Shown here piece after piece: positions 17,180 through 27,616 of a stretch of 64,000 bases of DNA. The notes beneath the pieces are model-generated. The model ran no database searches. It was not told the DNA's origin and was given only the letters and a program-made list of their open reading frames with translations. The first letter of the stretch is position 1; each line of letters starts with the position of its first letter. The position numbers and the translations under genes were made by a program. This DNA comes from Sphingomonas sp. Leaf208 (GTDB lineage: Bacteria > Pseudomonadota > Alphaproteobacteria > Sphingomonadales > Sphingomonadaceae), in NCBI RefSeq assembly GCF_001421415.1, contig NZ_LMKH01000001.1, positions 760,107 to 824,106 on the forward strand, given 5' to 3'.

Positions 17180-18736
17180 TTATTCCCACTCGATCGTGCC
17201 GGGCGGCTTCGAGGTGTAGTCGTAGGTCACCCGGTTGATGCCCTTGACCTCGTTGATAATCCGGGTCGCAACGCGCGGGAGGAAGTCGCCGGGGAACTGG
17301 AACGCCTGAGCGGTCATGCCGTCGGTCGAGGTGACCGCGCGCAACGCCAGCACGTTGTCGTAGGTGCGGCCGTCGCCCATCACGCCGACGCTGCGGACCG
17401 GGAGCAGCACCGCGAACGCCTGCCAGATCGTGTCGTAGAGCCCCGCCGCGCGGATCTCCTCGAGGTAGATCGCATCCGCCTTGCGCAGGATGTCGCAGCG
17501 TTCCTTGGTGACTTCGCCCGGGATGCGGATCGCGAGGCCCGGTCCGGGGAACGGGTGACGGCCGACGAAGATCTCGGGAAGGCCGAGTTCGCGCCCCAAC
17601 ACGCGGACCTCGTCCTTGAACAGCTCGCGCAACGGCTCGACCAGCTTCATGTTCATGCGCTCGGGAAGGCCGCCGACATTGTGGTGGCTCTTGATCGTCA
17701 CCGACGGACCGCCGGTGAAGCTGACGCTCTCGATCACGTCCGGGTACAGCGTGCCCTGCGCGAGGAACTCCGCACCGCCGAGCTTCTTCGCCTCGGTATC
17801 GAACACGTCGATGAACGTCTTGCCGATAAACTTGCGCTTCAACTCGGGGTCCGTGATCCCGGCGAGACCGCTGAGGAACAGCTCCTCGACGTTCACGTGG
17901 ATCAGCGGGATGTTGTAGGCGCCGCGGAACAGGCTGACGACCTGCTCACTCTCGCCCGCGCGCATCAGGCCGTGGTCGACATAGACGCAGGTAAGCTGCT
18001 CGCCGATCGCCTCGTGGATCAACACCGCGGCCACCGCCGAGTCGACGCCGCCCGACAGGCCGCAGATGACGCGGCCCTTGCCGACCTGCGCGCGGATTTC
18101 GGCGATCTTGGTCTCGCGGAACTCGGCCATCGTCCAGTCGCCGCTGAGCCCGCAGACGTGGCGCGCGAAATTGGCGATGAGCTTGCCGCCATCGGGGGTG
18201 TGGACGACCTCGGGGTGGAACTGGACGCCGTAGAAGCGCCGCGCTTCGTCGGCGACGATCGCATAGGGCGCGCCGGTCGAGGTCGCGACGGGGGTGAAGC
18301 CGGGCGGGATCGCGTCGACCTTGTCGCCGTGGCTCATCCAGACCTGGTGGCGCTCGCCCTCGGCCCAGAGACCGTCGAACAGCGCGCAGTTGGACTTGAC
18401 CTCAATGAAGGCGCTGCCGAACTCGCCGCCATCGCCCGAGACGATCACGTTGCCGCCGAGCTGCGCGGACATGACCTGCTGGCCGTAGCAGATGCCGAGG
18501 ATCGGGATGCCCGCCTCGAAGAAGCGCTGCGGCACGCGCGGCGAGTTCTCGGTGGTGACTGACGCGGGGCCGCCAGAGAGGATGATGCCCTTGGGCTGCA
18601 TCCGGTCGAACGCGGCCTCGGCGGACTGGAAGGGGGCGATCTCGCTGTAGACGCCAGCCTCGCGCACGCGGCGGGCGATCAGCTGGGTTACCTGGCTGCC
18701 GAAATCGACGATGAGAATGCTGTCTGGGTGCTCCAT
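17180..18736 (-). CDS. guaA: GMP synthase (glutamine-hydrolysing)
   Basis: Converts XMP, ATP and glutamine to GMP in purine synthesis. The 518 residues match the family length. The class I amidotransferase domain has LSGGPASV and the nucleophile Cys83 in GICYGQQV, with the His-Glu pair in [11 protein letters not shown]. The ATP pyrophosphatase domain has the PP-loop LSGGVDSAV near residue 230 and YVDHGLMR. The C-terminal dimerisation domain ends GTIEWE. It is a stand-alone gene after the ribosomal alpha operon, flanked on both sides by hairpin repeats. Confidence 0.97.
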   Translation of the reverse strand: MEHPDSILIVDFGSQVTQLIARRVREAGVYSEIAPFQSAEAAFDRMQPKGIILSGGPASVTTENSPRVPQRFFEAGIPILGICYGQQVMSAQLGGNVIVSGDGGEFGSAFIEVKSNCALFDGLWAEGERHQVWMSHGDKVDAIPPGFTPVATSTGAPYAIVADEARRFYGVQFHPEVVHTPDGGKLIANFARHVCGLSGDWTMAEFRETKIAEIRAQVGKGRVICGLSGGVDSAVAAVLIHEAIGEQLTCVYVDHGLMRAGESEQVVSLFRGAYNIPLIHVNVEELFLSGLAGITDPELKRKFIGKTFIDVFDTEAKKLGGAEFLAQGTLYPDVIESVSFTGGPSVTIKSHHNVGGLPERMNMKLVEPLRELFKDEVRVLGRELGLPEIFVGRHPFPGPGLAIRIPGEVTKERCDILRKADAIYLEEIRAAGLYDTIWQAFAVLLPVRSVGVMGDGRTYDNVLALRAVTSTDGMTAQAFQFPGDFLPRVATRIINEVKGINRVTYDYTSKPPGTIEWE

Positions 18737-18813
18737 GTCGGGCGCATAGCCGGATGGGACCCGTAACGAAAGAGGCCGCGCCCATTGCTGGACGCGGCCC
18801 TTACGGTTTCCAT

Positions 18814-18891
18814 GTTCTCCTGCGAACGCAGGAGGCCAGGGTAACGGACGATTTCGCTTGTGATCCTGGGCTTCTGCGTTCGCAGGAGAAC
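18814..18891. repeat. Long inverted repeat between rplQ and guaA
   Basis: The arms are 18814-18840 and 18865-18891, each containing its own palindrome (CCTGCGAACGCAGG and TCTGCGTTCGCAG). About 25 of 27 positions pair. The right arm lies five bases after the rplQ stop, so it may end or stabilise the alpha-operon transcript. The element looks like a dispersed sphingomonad repeat (arms rich in CTCCTGCG). Confidence 0.8.
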
Positions 18892-18895
18892 AGTC

Positions 18896-19318
18896 TTACG
18901 CTGCGTCGTCGTACTCAGCGTCCGACATCACCGGACCCGAATCCTGGCCCTTCGCCGAGACGTCGCGGTCGACGAACTCGATGACGGCCATCGGCGAGGC
19001 GTCCGACATGCGGATACCGGCCTTGATGACGCGGGTGTAGCCGCCGTTGCGATCCGCATAACGGGTCGCGAGCGTGTCGAACAACTTGATCAGCTGCGCA
19101 TCGTCGAGCAGCTTGCCGTGCGCGAGACGACGGTTGGACAGGCCACCCTTCTTGGCGAGCGTGATCAGCTTCTCAACGTAAGGACGCAGTTCCTTCGCCT
19201 TGGCGACGGTGGTGGTGATCTGCTCGTGCTTGATGAGCGCAGCGCTCATGTTGCGGAACAGAGCAAGACGGTGGGCCGAGGTCCGCTGAAGCTTACGGCC
19301 GCCTACGCGATGGCGCAT
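18896..19318 (-). CDS. rplQ: 50S ribosomal protein L17
   Basis: 140 residues beginning [20 protein letters not shown], the invariant L17 N-terminus. It includes [20 protein letters not shown] and ends in an acidic tail (SDAEYDDAA) seen in alphaproteobacterial L17. It is the last gene of the rpsM-rpsK-rpoA-rplQ run. It is separated from rpoA by an unusually long 251-base spacer with two palindromes. Confidence 0.98.
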   Translation of the reverse strand: MRHRVGGRKLQRTSAHRLALFRNMSAALIKHEQITTTVAKAKELRPYVEKLITLAKKGGLSNRRLAHGKLLDDAQLIKLFDTLATRYADRNGGYTRVIKAGIRMSDASPMAVIEFVDRDVSAKGQDSGPVMSDAEYDDAA

Positions 19319-19498
19319 GTTTAATACCTTTTCGTTCGTTCAGGGGCCGTATGAGGTACCCGGGAGCAGGTCGCCGTTTAGGCCGCGACCGATCGCCTTT
19401 CCGTTCAAAAGTTAGGATAAGGTTGCGCCTGGACGCTTCCTTTGCCCTTCCCTTCGTCTCCAGCCGGATGGCGACCCGGCAAAGCCGTGTCGTCGAAC

Positions 19499-19518
19499 GG
19501 GTCGGTCTAGACCGACCC
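19499..19518. repeat. Perfect 20-bp palindrome in the rpoA-rplQ spacer
   Basis: GGGTCGGTCTAGACCGACCC is a perfect palindrome. It lies in the middle of the spacer between rpoA and rplQ. It could be an RNA processing stem, an attenuator or a protein site; no T-run follows. Confidence 0.75.
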
Positions 19519-19539
19519 GCCTGCCGGGCTGTTTGGTCT

Positions 19540-19562
19540 CCGGTGCAGCAGCGCTGCACCGG
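19540..19562. repeat. Perfect hairpin directly after rpoA
   Basis: The arms CCGGTGCAGC and GCTGCACCGG are separated by three bases. The stem starts seven bases after the rpoA stop codon on the minus strand. It lacks a following T-run, so factor-independent termination is doubtful. Confidence 0.75.
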
Positions 19563-19569
19563 TGCCAAA

Positions 19570-20640
19570 TCAGCCCATTATCTCTTGCTCGAGCTTCTTG
19601 GCCATCTCTTCGATGTTCTCAGGTGGCCAGCCGGGGATTTCCATACCCAGGCGAAGACCCATCGACGACAGCACTTCCTTAATTTCGTTCAAGGACTTGC
19701 GGCCGAAGTTAGGCGTACGCAGCATCTCGGCTTCGGTCTTGCCGACCAGATCGCCGATATAGATGATGTTGTCGTTCTTGAGGCAGTTCGCCGAACGCAC
19801 CGACAGTTCCAGCTCGTCGACCTTCTTGAGAAGGTAACGGTTGATCTGCTGGGTGTCGCCTGCGGGCTCAGCACCACCGGCAGCGGGAGCTGCCTGGCCG
19901 ATCGGGGCCGATGAACGCGTCACCGACGAATCGTCGAAGTGGACGAACAGCGCGAGCTGGTCCTGGAGGATGCGACCGGCATAGCCGACTGCGTCTTCCG
20001 GGGTGATCGTGCCGTCGGTTTCGATCGTCAGCGTCAGCTTGTCGTAATCCAGGTCCTGACCGACGCGGGTCGGGTCGACCTTGTACGAAACCTGACGTAC
20101 CGGCGAATACAGCGCATCGACCGGGATCAGACCGATCGGCGCATCGGCCGGGCGGTTTGCGGTCGCGGGCACGTAACCCTTACCGATGTCGGCGGTCAGC
20201 TCCATGTTGAGCGTCGCACCCTCATCGAGGTGGCAGATCACGAGATCCTTGTTCATGATCTCGATGTCGCCCGAGACGGCGATGTCGCCGGCCTTGACTT
20301 CACCCGGACCCGTTGCCGAAAGCTGGAGGCGCTTGGGCCCCTCGCCCTGCATGCGAATCGCGATCTGCTTCACGTTGAGGACGATGTCGGTCACGTCCTC
20401 GCGGACGCCGGCCAGAGACGAGAACTCATGCAGCACGTTCTCGATCTTGATCGAGGTGACGGCCGCACCCTGCAGCGACGAGAGCAACACGCGACGCAGC
20501 GCGTTGCCGAGCGTCAGGCCGAAGCCACGCTCGAGCGGCTCGGCGATGAAGGTCGCCTTGCGCTTGGTGTCGCCACCGGCCTTTTTCTCCAGGCCGCTGG
20601 GCTTCTTGAGTTCCTGCCAGTTCTTTGCGTTGACAGACAC
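19570..20640 (-). CDS. rpoA: DNA-directed RNA polymerase subunit alpha
   Basis: 356 residues. The N-terminal assembly domain has [20 protein letters not shown] and [16 protein letters not shown]. After a Gly/Ala/Pro linker, the C-terminal domain has [20 protein letters not shown] and the helix-hairpin-helix end [20 protein letters not shown], which contacts UP elements and activators. The start is GTG at 20640 ([14 protein letters not shown]), with GGGGAA just upstream. The length is slightly above average for the family but normal for sphingomonads. Confidence 0.98.
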   Translation of the reverse strand: MSVNAKNWQELKKPSGLEKKAGGDTKRKATFIAEPLERGFGLTLGNALRRVLLSSLQGAAVTSIKIENVLHEFSSLAGVREDVTDIVLNVKQIAIRMQGEGPKRLQLSATGPGEVKAGDIAVSGDIEIMNKDLVICHLDEGATLNMELTADIGKGYVPATANRPADAPIGLIPVDALYSPVRQVSYKVDPTRVGQDLDYDKLTLTIETDGTITPEDAVGYAGRILQDQLALFVHFDDSSVTRSSAPIGQAAPAAGGAEPAGDTQQINRYLLKKVDELELSVRSANCLKNDNIIYIGDLVGKTEAEMLRTPNFGRKSLNEIKEVLSSMGLRLGMEIPGWPPENIEEMAKKLEQEIMG

Positions 20641-20755
20641 ATGCTTCCCCTAATTTGGGGGCCGACGGAAAGGACTTCCGCCGGCCATTAAAATGCATCC
20701 GCGACGCACGTTCGACCTGATCAGGGACGACCGCGCGCGGACAACGTCGGAGAAA

Positions 20756-21145
20756 TCAGACGCGACGACGCTTCGAAGGGCGCACGCCGTTGTGCGGGAT
20801 CGAGGTCACATCGCGGATCGACGTGATCTGGAAACCGACTGCCTGAAGCGCGCGCAGTGCCGATTCGCGACCCGAGCCGGGGCCCTTGACCTCGACTTCG
20901 ATCGTGCGGACGCCGTGCTCGGCGGCCTTCTTGCCGGCGTCTTCCGCTGCGACCTGGGCCGCGTACGGAGTCGACTTGCGCGAGCCCTTGAAGCCCATTG
21001 CGCCGGCCGACGACCACGAGATCGCGTTACCCTGGGCATCGGTGATCGTGATCATGGTGTTGTTGAAGCTGGCATTCACGTGAGCGACGCCAGAGGTGAT
21101 GTTCTTGCGCTCGCGCCGCTTAATGCGCTGAGGTTCGCGTGCCAT
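20756..21145 (-). CDS. rpsK: 30S ribosomal protein S11
   Basis: 129 residues, beginning [20 protein letters not shown]. It contains the conserved [17 protein letters not shown] core and the end [14 protein letters not shown]. It lies between rpsM and rpoA in the standard alpha-operon order. The ATG at 21145 is the conserved start; the 24-codon upstream extension is intergenic. Confidence 0.98.
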   Translation of the reverse strand: MAREPQRIKRRERKNITSGVAHVNASFNNTMITITDAQGNAISWSSAGAMGFKGSRKSTPYAAQVAAEDAGKKAAEHGVRTIEVEVKGPGSGRESALRALQAVGFQITSIRDVTSIPHNGVRPSKRRRV

Positions 21146-21229
21146 GGTGTATTTCCTGACCTGTATCTGCGTGACGCCGGGCGGCCCGTTGGGATCAGCG
21201 CCGGCGGAGTAATCCATTGAAAAAGTGGA

Positions 21230-21598
21230 TTACTTCTTCTTGCCGGCGATCGGCTTGGCCTTGCCCTTGCGGGTGCGCGCATTGGTATGCGTGCGCTGGC
21301 CGCGGACCGGGAGGCCCTTGCGATGACGCAGGCCGCGATAGCAGGCGAGATCCATCAGGCGCTTGATGTTCATCGAGGTCTGGCGGCGCAGATCGCCCTC
21401 GACGGTGTGATCGGCGTCGATCGTCTCGCGGATGTGCAGGACTTCCTGGTCGGTCAGGTCCTGGACGCGGGCGGTATCGGCGATGCCGAGCTTCGCGACG
21501 ATTTCCTTGGCCTTGGTCGAACCGATGCCGTGAATATAGGTCAGCGCGATCACCACGCGCTTGTTGGTCGGGATATTAACACCCGCGATACGTGCCAT
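21230..21598 (-). CDS. rpsM: 30S ribosomal protein S13
   Basis: 122 residues starting [20 protein letters not shown], with the helix-hairpin-helix [18 protein letters not shown] and the basic tail [21 protein letters not shown]13 contacts tRNA and S19 in the small subunit head. It is the most upstream gene of this run in the window; no other ribosomal gene precedes it. Confidence 0.98.
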   Translation of the reverse strand: MARIAGVNIPTNKRVVIALTYIHGIGSTKAKEIVAKLGIADTARVQDLTDQEVLHIRETIDADHTVEGDLRRQTSMNIKRLMDLACYRGLRHRKGLPVRGQRTHTNARTRKGKAKPIAGKKK

Positions 21599-21752
21599 GA
21601 ACTTGGTTCTCCTGCTCCACGAGGTCCGGCATGGCTGCACAGACCCCATCTCTTAGCGATGAACCGAAACGCACGATAGCGACGAACGCAAACAAGCGCC
21701 GCCGGAACCGTCGTGTCGGGGAGAGTTCAACTAGGCCCGGGCGAACGCAGTG

Positions 21753-21998
21753 TCAAGCGAGCGGTTCCACGGCGGACGGTGCATCCTGTCGCAGATTGAG
21801 CCAGCGACGGAACGAGACGACCGTCCAGATCAGCTCGACCACCCCGAACGGCCACGCACCCTGGAGGAAGCCGTAGATCGAGCCGAGCACACAGCCGAAT
21901 GCGAAACCGAGCGTCCACCAGTGCGACCCGGCTTCCTTGGCGTAGCATAGCAGGGTGAACGATACCGCGGCTAGGCCGAATAGGGAAAGTGCGTCCAT
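21753..21998 (-). CDS. Small inner-membrane protein of unknown function
   Basis: 81 residues starting MDALSLFGLAAVSFTLLCYA, with three hydrophobic segments (the second near WWTLGFAFGCVLGSIYGFL, the third near FGVVELIWTVVSFRRWL). The arrangement resembles small SemiSWEET- or CBU_0592-like membrane proteins, but I cannot assign a family. The start at 21998 is chosen because it opens directly into the first membrane segment. Confidence 0.65.
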   Translation of the reverse strand: MDALSLFGLAAVSFTLLCYAKEAGSHWWTLGFAFGCVLGSIYGFLQGAWPFGVVELIWTVVSFRRWLNLRQDAPSAVEPLA

Positions 21999-22106
21999 TT
22001 GCGACGCTGTGCCCCCATTAAGAAAAAAGCGCCATGCCCTCACCCGCTATTCACCACGGGAAGTAGAGCGGCGCCACGCTATAGCGATCGAATTGACGCA
22101 TTTACG

Positions 22107-22139
22107 AAAAAGGCCTCCGCCAACCGGCAGAGGCCTTTT
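22107..22139 (-). terminator. Intrinsic terminator after the small TM protein gene at 22159
   Basis: The arms AAAAGGCCTC and GAGGCCTTTT flank a 12-base loop. On the minus strand the stem is followed by TTTTT, so it ends the 22476-22159 transcript. The A-run on the other side would allow it to work in both directions. Confidence 0.85.
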
Positions 22140-22158
22140 CCATTACGCGAGGCGCGAT

Positions 22159-22476
22159 TTACTTCTCGCCATTGTCCTTCACGCCGATCGTCGGAACGTC
22201 GACGGTTTCCGTCTCGGTCTTGACCTTCGGGACTTCGACCTTGGTCTTCGATGTTCCGACGACGACTTCCTTCGAGTCCATGTCGACCTTGGGCAATGCC
22301 CCGCCCTTGACCGAGACCTCGGGAAGCGCACCACTCTTGGTGACGTTGGCGCTCCAGAAGCCGGTGGCGAACAGCAGGCCGACGATCACGACGATGACGA
22401 GCAAGACGATGGCGATCGTGGTACCCGGGCCGCGGCGTTTCACGACTACGGTATCGGTGGTGCGGTAATCTGACAT
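22159..22476 (-). CDS. Single-pass membrane protein of unknown function
   Basis: 105 residues. The short cytoplasmic N-terminus (MSDYRTTDTVVVKRRGPGTT) leads into one membrane helix (IAIVLLVIVVIVGLLFATGF). The tail is rich in Val/Lys/Thr and carries alternating KVEVPKVKTETETVDVP-type strands. The start ATG at 22476 has GGGAGA seven bases upstream. A strong terminator follows. No family is recognised. Confidence 0.75.
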   Translation of the reverse strand: MSDYRTTDTVVVKRRGPGTTIAIVLLVIVVIVGLLFATGFWSANVTKSGALPEVSVKGGALPKVDMDSKEVVVGTSKTKVEVPKVKTETETVDVPTIGVKDNGEK

Positions 22477-22722
22477 TATACTCTCCCTGTTACTGTCCGG
22501 AAAACACCCGGAAGAACAGGTTGTTCCGTCGGCGCAACGGTAGGAGCGAAAGCCCGCATTTGCTCGACGAAACCACCTTGAGCATCTTGCGCGCGCCAGG
22601 CGTTTACGGCCGAACAGCATTCCGATGTGGCCGCGCGTAAATTTCACCCAGGCCAAGGTCACAATCGCAACCATGCGTTCCGACGGTGAATGTCCGAAAT
22701 GGGAAGGAAAGCGGACGCGCTG

Positions 22723-22992
22723 CTACTCTTTCAGGTAGCGAACCTTCGCGCCGCCCGGCACGACAGATGCGACACGGGAAGCTAGGTTTTCTCCCTCGGC
22801 GTTCAGTCGGGCGATGGCGCTCGAAGTCTCGGTATCTGCAAGCACCGCCTCGCCCATTCTCTCGTTCCACGAGAGCAAGTCTGCTAGGAGTTCAGGGGGA
22901 AGACTCACGGGCATCTCAGGACCGCGCAGTTCATTCTCGGCCCCGAGAGGGCGATCACCGGCGAGGTCGCAGCTCAAGACCAAGTACATCAT
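22723..22992 (-). CDS. Small hypothetical protein
   Basis: 89 residues beginning MMYLVLSCDLAGDRPLGAEN. The composition is balanced and a helical stretch (LPPELLADLLSWNERMGEAV) supports a real product. There is no recognisable domain and only a weak ribosome site (GAGTGCGAC). It is flanked by non-coding sequence on both sides. Confidence 0.5.
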   Translation of the reverse strand: MMYLVLSCDLAGDRPLGAENELRGPEMPVSLPPELLADLLSWNERMGEAVLADTETSSAIARLNAEGENLASRVASVVPGGAKVRYLKE

Positions 22993-23109
22993 GTCGCACT
23001 CTTACGGCTTGATGGACCGCTTGGCCACGACCGGCTTTGGGCGGAAGCGGTCGTTCCGTGGTGGTTCCAAGACCTTTACTATGACCACCGAGCAAAATTC
23101 GTAAGCCGT

Positions 23110-24915
23110 TCACTTACGCCCGAAGAGCTTCTCGATATCCGAATGCGCGAGCTTCACCCAGGTGGGGCGGCCGTGGTTGCATTGGCCGGAGTGGGGGGTG
23201 ACTTCCATTTCGCGGAGGAGCGCGTTCATTTCTGGGACCGACAGGATGCGGCCGGCGCGGACGGAGCCGTGGCAGGCCATCGTACCGGCTACCGCGTCGA
23301 GGCGCTCCTTCAGGGAGAGGGCTTCGTCGAACGCGGCGAGTTCGTCGGCTAGGTCGGTGACTAGGCCCTTTGGGTCGCTTTGGCCGAGCAAAGCTGGGGT
23401 GGCGCGGACCAGCATCGCGTGGGGGCCGAAGCGTTCCAGGTCCAGGCCGAATTCCGACAGCTCTTCGGCGCGGGATTCGAGGCGGTCGCAGGCGGATTCG
23501 TCGAGTTCTACGACTTCGGGGATCAGCAGGGCTTGGCTCGCGATGGTGCCGCCGATCAGAGCAGCGCGCATGCGTTCGAGGACGAGGCGTTCGTGGGCGG
23601 CGTGCTGGTCGACCAGGACGAGGCCATCTTCTGCTTCGGCGACTATGTAGGTCTTGGCGACCTGGCCTCTTGCTACGCCCATGGGGAAGGCCGCGGTTTG
23701 TGGTGGAGGTGCCCAGGCGGGTTCGGCTCTTGCCTGCGGGGGCGCAGCGAAGAAGGTCGGACGGGCTTCGTTGACGGTGCTGTAGCTGCGGCTTTCCAGC
23801 GGGAGCCTTTGGGGCGTGCCCTCACCTTCCCATCCGCTTTGCGGACGGGACCCTTCCTCTCCCCCGGGGGGAGAGGAGATGTTTTCCGGTTGCCACATCG
23901 AGAGGGCGGATTCGCTGGCGCGTTGGCTGCGGTGGCCGGCGGCGTCAAGGGCTCGGCGTAGGCCAGAGACTATGAGGCCTCTGACCATCGCGGGGTCGCG
24001 GAAGCGGACTTCGGTCTTGGCGGGGTGGACGTTGACGTCGACCTGGTCGGTAGGGATGTCGAGGAACAGCGCCACCACCGCGTGGCGGTCGCGCGGGAGC
24101 ATCTCGGCATAGGCGCCGCGGATCGCGCCCATCAGCAGGCGGTCCTTTACCGGGCGGCCGTTGACGAAGAGATACTGGTGGTCGGCTATGCCGCGATTGT
24201 ACGTCGGCAGGCTGGCGACGCCGCCGAGCACCAGGCCTTCGCGTTCGAGGTCGATCGCGACCGAATTGTCGGCGAGTGCGCGGTCGGTGAGCGTGGCCAC
24301 CCTGCCCGGCCGGTCCTCGACTTGCGTCGCGGATAGCGCGCGGCGGCCGTCATGCTCCAGCGTGAAGCCGATGTCGGGGCGTGCCATTGCGAGCCGGCGG
24401 ACGACGTCGAGACAGGCGGCATATTCGGCTCGGGGGGAGCGGAGGAACTTGCGGCGCGCGGGGACGCGGGCGAACAGGTCCTCGACTACGACGCGGGTGC
24501 CGGGCGGGAGCGCGGCGGGGCCTTCGCGCTCGACCTTGCCATTGTCGACGGTGCGCGCCCAGCCTTCGGCGCCGCGGATCCGGCTTTCGATCGTCAGCCG
24601 TGCGACGCTCGCGATCGAGGGCAACGCCTCGCCGCGAAAACCGAGCGTCACGACCGATTCGATATACTCGTCGGGCAGCTTGGAGGTCGCGTGGCGTTCG
24701 AGCGCCAAGGCCATGTCCGCGGGGGTCATGCCGCAGCCGTCATCGGCGACTTCGATCCGCGACGTGCCGCCCTCAACGAGGAGAATCGCGATGCGTCCTG
24801 CCCCTGCGTCGATGGCGTTTTCGACTAACTCCTTCAACGCGCTGGCGGGTCTTTCCACCACTTCACCGGCGGCGATGCGATTGACCAGATGCTCGGGGAG
24901 ACGCCGTATTGACAT
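23110..24915 (-). CDS. mutL: DNA mismatch repair protein MutL, with endonuclease motif
   Basis: 601 residues. The N-terminal GHKL ATPase has ENAIDAG, VADDGCGMTPADM and GFRGEALPSIASV. The C-terminal dimerisation domain has DQHAAHERLVLE near residue 440, which fits the DQHA(x)2E(x)4E nicking motif of MutL proteins from bacteria lacking MutH. It also has ACHGSVRAG and a C-x-HGRPT motif (QCNHGRPTW). The linker between the halves contains residues encoded by a hairpin repeat (SSPPGGEEGSRPQSG). Nearly the full family length is present, so it is likely functional. Confidence 0.96.
   Translation of the reverse strand: MSIRRLPEHLVNRIAAGEVVERPASALKELVENAIDAGAGRIAILLVEGGTSRIEVADDGCGMTPADMALALERHATSKLPDEYIESVVTLGFRGEALPSIASVARLTIESRIRGAEGWARTVDNGKVEREGPAALPPGTRVVVEDLFARVPARRKFLRSPRAEYAACLDVVRRLAMARPDIGFTLEHDGRRALSATQVEDRPGRVATLTDRALADNSVAIDLEREGLVLGGVASLPTYNRGIADHQYLFVNGRPVKDRLLMGAIRGAYAEMLPRDRHAVVALFLDIPTDQVDVNVHPAKTEVRFRDPAMVRGLIVSGLRRALDAAGHRSQRASESALSMWQPENISSPPGGEEGSRPQSGWEGEGTPQRLPLESRSYSTVNEARPTFFAAPPQARAEPAWAPPPQTAAFPMGVARGQVAKTYIVAEAEDGLVLVDQHAAHERLVLERMRAALIGGTIASQALLIPEVVELDESACDRLESRAEELSEFGLDLERFGPHAMLVRATPALLGQSDPKGLVTDLADELAAFDEALSLKERLDAVAGTMACHGSVRAGRILSVPEMNALLREMEVTPHSGQCNHGRPTWVKLAHSDIEKLFGRK
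23819..23879 (-). repeat. Hairpin repeat inside the mutL linker
   Basis: Two stems are adjacent: CATCCGC-ttt-GCGGACG and CTCTCCCCC-GGGGGGAGAG. The surrounding CCCTCACCTTCC...GGGACCCTTCC spacing is that of dispersed sphingomonad repeats. The reading frame of mutL runs through it, giving SSPPGGEEGSRPQSGWEGEG. Confidence 0.75.
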
Positions 24916-25066
24916 GGGTTTGCGTCTAGACCAAGCGACGGCATCCCGCGACCCGCAAACGCCATTTAAACAGGCACCCGGTGCTCGACATCACCGGCGG
25001 GTCACGCGAGATGATGTGTGCGATGTGCCGCCCGTCCGGCGGCCAGGATTACGGGACCCTGATTGA

Positions 25067-26110
<1,044 letters not shown>

Positions 26111-26216
26111 GGGTTTGTTTTTGCTTTAAGACACGCGGACACGAAATCGCGTCGTCCGAGTCGCGGGGGTAGGTCCCCCTGCGCTTTGGCGGCGCCCGAG
26201 ACAGGGGGACAGGCGC

Positions 26217-27089
26217 ATGGCGCCAGCCCGCGACCGGCGCACGGGGTTTTCCCGGCGTCGGCAATATGGTGTGTTCATGGGCTATGTGCTCGCCGTCGCT
26301 GGTGCGGTGGTGGGCCTGGTGCTGCTCGTCGCGTCGACCTTCAATCCGCCGGCGTTTTCGGCGCTGCGGATGGGCGTGGCGGGGGTGACGACGCCGGTTT
26401 CGACGGGGCTTGCGACAGTCGGATCGTCGATCTCGGGCATTCCCGATGCGATCGGCAACTATTTCTTCGTGAAGCAGGAGAACGTCGCGTTGCGGGCCGA
26501 TCGCGAGCGGACACGGGCGCTGCTGATGCGCGCGCGGACGATCGCGTATGACAATCGCCGGTTGCGCAGCCTGCTCGCAATCCGCGAACGCTCGACCGCG
26601 CCCGTCGTGACCGCGCGGCTGGTTAGTTCGAGCGCGTCGAGTGGGCGGCGCTACGCGTTGCTCAATGCGGGTCGTTGGAACGGCGTATTGCCCGGCATGC
26701 CGGTGCGTGGCCCCGACGGTCTGATCGGTCGCGTCGTCGAGACTGGCCCCAACGCGGCGCGCATCCTGTTGCTCAGCGACGGGGACAGCATCGTGCCCGT
26801 CCGCCGCACGCGCGACGGGATGCCCGCGATCGCGGCAGGACGCGGCGACGGGATGATCGACATCCGCTCGGTCAACGCCACCAACGTGCGCTTCAATGCG
26901 GGCGACCTGTTCGTGACGACGGGCACCGGCGGGATCTACGCACCCGGCGTGCCTGTTGCGCGCGTGACCAAGGCGGGCTCGGACTCGGTGATGGCGCGCG
27001 CGTTCGCCGATCCCGACACGCTCGACTTCGCGCTGGTCGAGCGGATGTTCATGCCGGTCCCGCCCCCTCGCCCGGTGACCGAGCAATGA
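26217..27089 (+). CDS. mreC: Cell shape-determining protein MreC
   Basis: 290 residues with a basic cytoplasmic tail (RDRRTGFSRRRQYG), one membrane helix (VLAVAGAVVGLVLLVAS), a coiled coil near residues 85-120 (ENVALRADRERTRALL) and a periplasmic beta domain (PVVTARLVSSSASSGRRYAL, VVETGPNAARILLLSD). It bridges MreB/MreD to the penicillin-binding protein. Its stop overlaps the mreD start as ATGA. Confidence 0.95.
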   Translation: MAPARDRRTGFSRRRQYGVFMGYVLAVAGAVVGLVLLVASTFNPPAFSALRMGVAGVTTPVSTGLATVGSSISGIPDAIGNYFFVKQENVALRADRERTRALLMRARTIAYDNRRLRSLLAIRERSTAPVVTARLVSSSASSGRRYALLNAGRWNGVLPGMPVRGPDGLIGRVVETGPNAARILLLSDGDSIVPVRRTRDGMPAIAAGRGDGMIDIRSVNATNVRFNAGDLFVTTGTGGIYAPGVPVARVTKAGSDSVMARAFADPDTLDFALVERMFMPVPPPRPVTEQ

Positions 27090-27616
27090 GTCGCGCCCGC
27101 GTCGTCGATAGCGTCGACTACAAGCCGTTCGAGACCAAGATCCCGGCTGGCCGGTCGCGCGTGATCCCCTGGGCGACCGTCATGGCGGGATCGCTGATCA
27201 CGATCATCCCGGTGGTCGCGACGATTCCCCTCCTCCCCCCGTTCGGGTTCGTCATGCTGCTCGCGTGGCGGTTGCTCGCGCGGTTCGCGTTCAAGCCCTG
27301 GGCCGCCGCGCCGCTCGGTTTGTTCGACGACCTCGTCAGTGGCCAGCCGCTTGGCAGCGCCGTGCTGATGTGGTCGCTCGCGTTCGTCGCGATCGACATG
27401 ATCGAACAACGCTTAGCCTTCCGCGACTATTGGCAGGACTGGCTGATCGCCGGCGGGCTGATCGCCGCGTGCATCCTGGTCGGGCGCTTCATCGCGGTGC
27501 CGGTCGGGGCGCATGTCGACACCATCCTGATCGCGCAGATCGCGGTGACGATCCTGATGTTCCCGCTGGCGGCCCGCATCGTCGCGGCGATCCAGAACAA
27601 ACGGGGCGCCGAGTGA
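27086..27616 (+). CDS. mreD: Rod shape-determining membrane protein MreD
   Basis: 176 residues with about five membrane segments (VMAGSLITIIPVVATIPLL, WLIAGGLIAACILVGRFI, TILIAQIAVTILMFPLAARI). Sequence conservation in MreD is low, so identity rests mainly on position and topology. It overlaps mreC by ATGA and mrdA by GTGA, which is consistent with coupled translation. Confidence 0.92.
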   Translation: MSRARVVDSVDYKPFETKIPAGRSRVIPWATVMAGSLITIIPVVATIPLLPPFGFVMLLAWRLLARFAFKPWAAAPLGLFDDLVSGQPLGSAVLMWSLAFVAIDMIEQRLAFRDYWQDWLIAGGLIAACILVGRFIAVPVGAHVDTILIAQIAVTILMFPLAARIVAAIQNKRGAE

